Shown here: in pieces, positions 40,321-44,320 of the stretch
Layout: each line of letters opens with the position of its first letter
Numbering within the stretch: position 1 is the stretch's first letter
Assembly: GCA_011369445.1 (NCBI GenBank)
Contig: DRQF01000002.1
Location: forward strand, 1 to 44,320
DNA from: Planctomycetota bacterium
GTDB taxonomy: Bacteria; Planctomycetota; GCA-002687715; DRQF01
Direction of reading: 5' to 3'
Length of the DNA: 44,320 bases
Notes under the pieces: generated by a model
The model's input: only the letters and a program-made list of their open reading frames with translations
Told to the model about the DNA's origin: nothing
Databases searched by the model: none
Translations under genes and position numbers: made by a program

Positions 40321-42408
40321 ATGAGCACCGAAATCTCAAAGATGCGGAATATCGGCATCTCCGCTCACATCGATTCGGGGAAGACGACGCTGACGGAGCG
40401 CATCCTGTTCTACACGAAACGAATCCACGCGATCCATGAGGTTCGCGGCAAAGACGGCGTTGGCGCCACGATGGATTCGATGGAGTTGGAGAAGGAACGC
40501 GGCATCACGATTCAGTCCGCAGCCACGTACGTGTCATGGCGGGACAAGCACATCAACATCATCGACACCCCGGGCCACGTGGACTTCACCATCGAAGTCG
40601 AGCGTGCACTGCGAGTGCTGGATGGTGCGATCCTCGTGCTCTGCGGTGTGGCCGGCGTTCAGAGCCAGTCCATCACCGTTGACCGACAGATGCGTCGCTA
40701 CAACGTCCCCCGTCTCGCCTTCATCAACAAGTGCGACCGGGTGGGCGCGAATCCGGCCAGGGTCTGCGACCAGCTGAGGGAAAAGCTTCGCCTCAACTCC
40801 GTCATGATTCAGATCCCCATCGGCCTCGAGGCCGAGCACGAGGGAATCGTCGACCTCGTTCGAATGAAGGCCATCTACTTCGATGGCGAGGGAGGCGAGG
40901 TCATCCGAGAGGAAGACATCCCCGAAGAGCTGATGCTCGAGGCGACCACGCGCCGTGAAGTCATGCTGGACGCGGTGAGCGAGTTTGACGACGAGCTGCT
41001 CGAAGCCATCCTCGAGGACAAGGTCGAAGAGGAAATGATTCACCGCGCCATCCGCGCGGGCGTTCTCTCTCTCCAGCTCTGCCCCGTGCTCTGCGGCTCC
41101 GCCTACAAGAACAAGGGGGTGCAACCCCTGCTCGATGCGGTGGATCTATACCTGCCCTCTCCCAAGGACGTCGTCAATTACGCGCTCGACCCCAACAACC
41201 CGGACGAGAAGATCCCCGTCACCAACGACCCGGATGACGAGCTCCTCAGCTATGCCTTCAAGCTCGAGGACGGAACGTACGGACAGCTCACCTACGTCCG
41301 AATCTACCAGGGGCGGCTTCGCAAGGCCGACACGATCTACAACGCACGCACCGGTCGCAAGTTCAAGCTCGGCCGCATCGCACGCATGCACTCCGACAAG
41401 ATGGAGGACATCGACGAAGCCGGAGCGGGTGACATCGTCGCGATCTTCGGCATCGACTGCGCATCGGGCGACACGTTCCGGTCCGACAAGTGCTCACTGA
41501 CGATGAGTTCGATGCACGTCCCGGACTCGGTGATCGACCTCGCCATCAAGCCCAAGGATCGCAAGATGGCCGGTAACATGTCGAAAGCCCTCCAGCGTTT
41601 TACGAAGGAAGACCCGACCTTCCGGGTGAAGGTCGATCCGAAGAGCGGCGAGACCATCATCTCGGGGATGGGTGAGCTCCACCTGGAAGTCTACGTGGAG
41701 CGCATGCGTCGCGAGTACGGCTGCGAAGTCGAAGTGGGTGCCCCCCAGGTCGCCTACAGGGAACGCATCACCCGCGAAGTCAAGTACGACTACACCCACA
41801 AGAAGCAGACCGGCGGCTCCGGCCAGTACGGTCGCATCATCGGCACCATGTCTCCGAACGAGGAGGGCAAGTGGGAGTACATCGTCAAGGTCACGGGTGG
41901 CAACGTGCCTAAGGAATTCATTCCTTCGGTGGAGAAGGGGTTTGTCTCCTGTCTCGACACCGGCCTGTTGATCGGCGCTCCCCTCGATGGACTCACGGTG
42001 GAACTCTCTGACGGCAACTCGCACTCGGTCGACTCGTCCGACAATGCCTTCCAGGCCGCGGCCCGAGGCTGCTTTCGCGAGTTCTACATGAAGGGCAAGC
42101 CTCAAGTGCTCGAGCCCATCATGAACGTCGTCGTCGAGTCGCCCACGGAATTCCAAGGAGACGTCGTGGGCACGATCCTCCAGCGCCGGGGCATCCTGGT
42201 CGGCACGGCGGAGGACGAAGGTTTCGTGCGCGTCGAGGCCGAGGTTCCTCTTTCCGAGATGTTCGGATACGCCACGGATCTGAGAAGCGTCACACAGGGT
42301 AAGGCTGAGTTCTCGATGGAATTCCAAAAGTACGCCCCCGTGCCGAAGGACGTCGAGGAAGGCCTGATCGAAGAGTACCGCAAGCAACGAGAAGAGAAGA
42401 AGAGCTAG
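40321..42408 (+). CDS. fusA: Elongation factor G, mitochondrial-EFG1-like (spdEFG1) type
   Basis: Translocation GTPase, 695 residues. Domain I has G1 [11 protein letters not shown]2 RGITIQ, G3 DTPGH and G4 NKCD; domains II-V follow with [50 protein letters not shown] and the domain [22 protein letters not shown]. Diagnostic stretches [40 protein letters not shown] and CASGDTF match human mitochondrial EFG1 (GFM1) and the spirochaete/planctomycete spdEFG1 more closely than canonical FusA. G4 has NKCD in place of NKMD. ATG 40321 gives the family N-terminus [11 protein letters not shown]; the 39 upstream in-frame codons are not conserved. In such organisms a second EF-G does recycling. It is not in a str operon. 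Confidence 0.95.
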   Translation: MSTEISKMRNIGISAHIDSGKTTLTERILFYTKRIHAIHEVRGKDGVGATMDSMELEKERGITIQSAATYVSWRDKHINIIDTPGHVDFTIEVERALRVLDGAILVLCGVAGVQSQSITVDRQMRRYNVPRLAFINKCDRVGANPARVCDQLREKLRLNSVMIQIPIGLEAEHEGIVDLVRMKAIYFDGEGGEVIREEDIPEELMLEATTRREVMLDAVSEFDDELLEAILEDKVEEEMIHRAIRAGVLSLQLCPVLCGSAYKNKGVQPLLDAVDLYLPSPKDVVNYALDPNNPDEKIPVTNDPDDELLSYAFKLEDGTYGQLTYVRIYQGRLRKADTIYNARTGRKFKLGRIARMHSDKMEDIDEAGAGDIVAIFGIDCASGDTFRSDKCSLTMSSMHVPDSVIDLAIKPKDRKMAGNMSKALQRFTKEDPTFRVKVDPKSGETIISGMGELHLEVYVERMRREYGCEVEVGAPQVAYRERITREVKYDYTHKKQTGGSGQYGRIIGTMSPNEEGKWEYIVKVTGGNVPKEFIPSVEKGFVSCLDTGLLIGAPLDGLTVELSDGNSHSVDSSDNAFQAAARGCFREFYMKGKPQVLEPIMNVVVESPTEFQGDVVGTILQRRGILVGTAEDEGFVRVEAEVPLSEMFGYATDLRSVTQGKAEFSMEFQKYAPVPKDVEEGLIEEYRKQREEKKS

Positions 42409-42419
42409 GAGCCGTCCAG

Positions 42420-43115
42420 ATGAACAGCAAGGAGATGAACCGTCCGTTGCGGGTTTTCGACAAGATCCTGGACGGCGGCCTGGGGCGAGGCAACATCGGT
42501 GTCCTCGTCAGTCGACACGGCACGGGAAAGCTCGCCGTCATGACGACGATCGCCATCGACCACGCCATGAACAACGTCGAGACCCTTCACGCGGTCTACG
42601 GCAAGAGCATCGATGAAGTTCGTGCCTACGACGACGAGGTCCTCGAGCGCATGATCGAGCCTTTCGATCTCCGCGAAAGGGCGGAGATCATGGCTCGCGT
42701 GGAACGCCACAAGCAGATCTACGTCTGGCGCAGCGGAGAGTTCTCGGTGGAACGCCTCCGAACGACCATGGGCTTCTTGAAGGAACATGCCCAATTCACT
42801 CCGGGGCTCGTGGAACTTCAGGGCTGGCCCGACCTCAACACCGTCTCGGTCGAGGAGATCAAGGATCTCAAGAGCCTCGCCGTCGAGTTCGACACCGAGA
42901 TTTGGATCTCGGGGCACACGCACCGCGAGGACTGCGCGGAGAACGAGATCCCGCCGGCCATCGAGAGTCTGGGCGACCTCATCTCCGTCGTGGTCGCCTT
43001 GACGCCGGAAGGCGAACGCGTCGATCTCAGTTTCCTGAAGACTCACACGGGGCCGCCACCCTCGGGCATCCATCTCCAGTTCAACCCCAAGACGATGATG
43101 ATTCGCTGGCGCTGA
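42420..43115 (+). CDS. KaiC/RecA-fold protein with degenerate P-loop
   Basis: The 231-residue product begins 11 bp after fusA. Its start, FDKILDGGLGRGNIGVLVSR, followed by HGTGKLAVMTTIAID, has the layout of KaiC/RadA-like ATPases (GLGRGNLGVLxxRxGxGKT). The Walker A reads SRHGTGKL (31-38): the first Gly is Ser and the Mg-binding Thr/Ser after Lys37 is Leu38. A later hydrophobic strand and TEIWISGHTHRED may correspond to Walker B and a sensor region. ATP binding is doubtful. Coupling to fusA suggests a role linked to translation, or merely a shared promoter. A stand-alone cytoplasmic protein with no partner domain. Confidence 0.7.
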   Translation: MNSKEMNRPLRVFDKILDGGLGRGNIGVLVSRHGTGKLAVMTTIAIDHAMNNVETLHAVYGKSIDEVRAYDDEVLERMIEPFDLRERAEIMARVERHKQIYVWRSGEFSVERLRTTMGFLKEHAQFTPGLVELQGWPDLNTVSVEEIKDLKSLAVEFDTEIWISGHTHREDCAENEIPPAIESLGDLISVVVALTPEGERVDLSFLKTHTGPPPSGIHLQFNPKTMMIRWR

Positions 43116-43139
43116 GCCCGCCGCGGTGACGTGGGCGTC

Positions 43140-44320
43140 TCAGCGGCCGTAGGCCCAGGGCGCCCACGCCTCGACCTTCTCTCTCGCCGCATCGCTCACC
43201 GGTATTCCCCAGCGATCGAATTCGGGCGCAAGATTCCTCTTCACGGCCCTGGACATCATCACCAGGAAGAGATCCCTAATCTCACGATCGTTCTTCGGCT
43301 TCTCGTCCTTGGGAAGCTCGAGATACGCGCGAAACGCCGACTTGAAGGGCTTCCACCCGAAGGTCTCCGCAATTTCGACGTAAAACACCAACGCCAAGAA
43401 GGGTTTCGATTTCCAACGCCCGAAATCCGGGTGTTCGAAATCCCAGTCCCGCGTGATCTCCTTGCGCCGCTCAGGGCTCATGCGGCTGCGAGGATCCTTC
43501 AGATCGATCCCGCAGAGTTTCTCGAACACGTACAGGGAGAACAGATTGCACGTGACTTCGCCGGTCCCGCCGAACGTCCAGTCACGACTTTGGTGGTTGT
43601 GACCAATCTCGTGGAAGAACCCCCAGTTCCCGGAAAGGAGATTCTCCCTGTCGACCAGGTTCTTCTTCTGATCCATCCACGTCATGATCGGATAGCCGGC
43701 GTGCATGTATCCAGCCGAGATCTGGCGATCACAGACCATGCGCATGGGACGCCGACTCGCCGCCGAACGACCGCAAAGCTCCGCGTCCAGTTCGAGCACC
43801 CGATTCCACGTCTCCATGAGAAGATCCGGTCGATCCAGCTGCCGCAGGCTTTCCGAAGGAACCGTCACGATCATGCGGTCGGAGGCCACCTCGCCCCAAG
43901 GGGCCGGAGCCGATCGGATGCGCGATCTCCATGCATCGAGAGATGTCTTCCCGAGGACGAACAAGGGCGCCTCCACGGCCCCCTCGAAGGCCACCGACAA
44001 CGGATGGGGCGAGAGCCCCCGTGGAACGACGACGTAGAGGAGGCCGCCAAAAGGCGTGGTCACGCGGACCTCGGCCCTGTCGAGGGGCCGAACCGCCGTG
44101 ATGGACGGAACCCTCTTCCACGTCTTCTTGTGCCAGAGGAGATCCTTGTGGGAACCGATCCTCAAGCGAAGCCCCAGGGTCGCCGCGTCCTTCGGAATCC
44201 GCACCGTGATGGCCTCCCCCGGCGCGGCATAGAGTCCCGTGGAGTGCCACCCCTCGACCCCGAGCTCGATCGACCGTTCCGCGCGAACGCGCTCAGCCCC
44301 GTCTTTCGGCACGCCTGGAA
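43140..44320 (-). CDS. Peptidase M60-like metallopeptidase (5' end beyond window)
   Basis: Open to the window edge, so the N-terminus is missing; at least 390 residues are seen. The zinc motif is HEIGH in NWGFFHEIGHNHQSRDW, with the downstream Glu in GTGEVTCNLFSLYVFEKLCG, the full pattern of the M60/enhancin-like (gluzincin, mucin-degrading) family. Preceding strands (TVRIPKDAATLGLRLRIGSH, GGLLYVVVPRGL, APLFVLG) are the family's N-terminal carbohydrate-binding-type beta domain. MHAGYPIMTWMD is also typical. A signal peptide would lie upstream of the window. It is presumably exported and acts on glycoproteins. Convergent with the KaiC-like gene, 24 bp apart. A GTG at 44312 exists but is probably internal. 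Confidence 0.87.
   Translation of the reverse strand, partial: PGVPKDGAERVRAERSIELGVEGWHSTGLYAAPGEAITVRIPKDAATLGLRLRIGSHKDLLWHKKTWKRVPSITAVRPLDRAEVRVTTPFGGLLYVVVPRGLSPHPLSVAFEGAVEAPLFVLGKTSLDAWRSRIRSAPAPWGEVASDRMIVTVPSESLRQLDRPDLLMETWNRVLELDAELCGRSAASRRPMRMVCDRQISAGYMHAGYPIMTWMDQKKNLVDRENLLSGNWGFFHEIGHNHQSRDWTFGGTGEVTCNLFSLYVFEKLCGIDLKDPRSRMSPERRKEITRDWDFEHPDFGRWKSKPFLALVFYVEIAETFGWKPFKSAFRAYLELPKDEKPKNDREIRDLFLVMMSRAVKRNLAPEFDRWGIPVSDAAREKVEAWAPWAYGR

Noticed and set aside
1-44320. CRISPR array, prophage, insertion sequence, or toxin-antitoxin pair
   Set aside because: No regularly spaced repeats, transposase, integrase or phage structural genes were found on either strand; the Cas4-like nuclease has no cas neighbours.

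Overview
The window is dense, high-GC bacterial chromosome (long antisense open frames everywhere, few gaps above 300 bp) from a didermic organism: it has a TonB-dependent receptor, a TonB protein, lipoproteins and AlgH. The elongation factor G at 40321-42408 is of the mitochondrial-EFG1-like 'spd' type known from spirochaetes, planctomycetes and some deltaproteobacteria. Together with the many large secreted beta-rich proteins this suggests an uncultured Planctomycetota or a neighbouring lineage; that placement is an inference. I see no rRNA, tRNA, CRISPR, IS element or phage, so this looks like ordinary core and secretome chromosome.

Layout. 1-2141: end of a secreted protein, a 500-bp gap with a REP-like palindrome, and a HEAT-like exported protein. 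2142-8417: a tight lipoate/2-oxoacid dehydrogenase operon, lipA - E1alpha-like - E1beta-like - E2 - E3 - lipB, in which both E1 subunits have lost key thiamine diphosphate residues. 8431-11087: a promoter, a 780-residue secreted protein and a clear terminator. 11278-14450: acyl-CoA dehydrogenase facing an isochorismatase-like hydrolase / hotdog thioesterase / FabL operon. 14516-19435: a Cas4/AddB-like iron-sulfur nuclease, then on the minus strand two lipoproteins, a membrane protein, an OmpR-type regulator and a degenerate NtrC-like regulator. 19660-22792: ribosomal protein L33, AlgH, RecQ and a DUF2871-like membrane protein.

22967-25802: tandem secreted paralogues of exactly equal length (421 residues). 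26053-29172: TonB receptor and TonB, divergent. 29177-33143: tRNA dihydrouridine synthase and an exported S9 peptidase fused to a sulfatase-modifying-factor domain. 33227-35062: a fused formimidoyltransferase-cyclodeaminase with a C2H2 zinc-finger-like insertion. 35069-40002: an anchored carboxypeptidase-regulatory-repeat protein, an SprA-like HExxH protein, NAD-type isocitrate dehydrogenase and a secreted protein. 40321-44320: EF-G, a KaiC-like protein with a broken P-loop, and an M60-type metallopeptidase cut by the window end.

The most unusual points are the catalytically eroded E1 pair between lipoylation genes, the S9-FGE fusion, the zinc-finger insertion in the histidine-degradation enzyme, and the recurrence of glutamine just after the predicted signal-peptide cleavage site, which recalls the Bacteroidetes 'Q-rule'.
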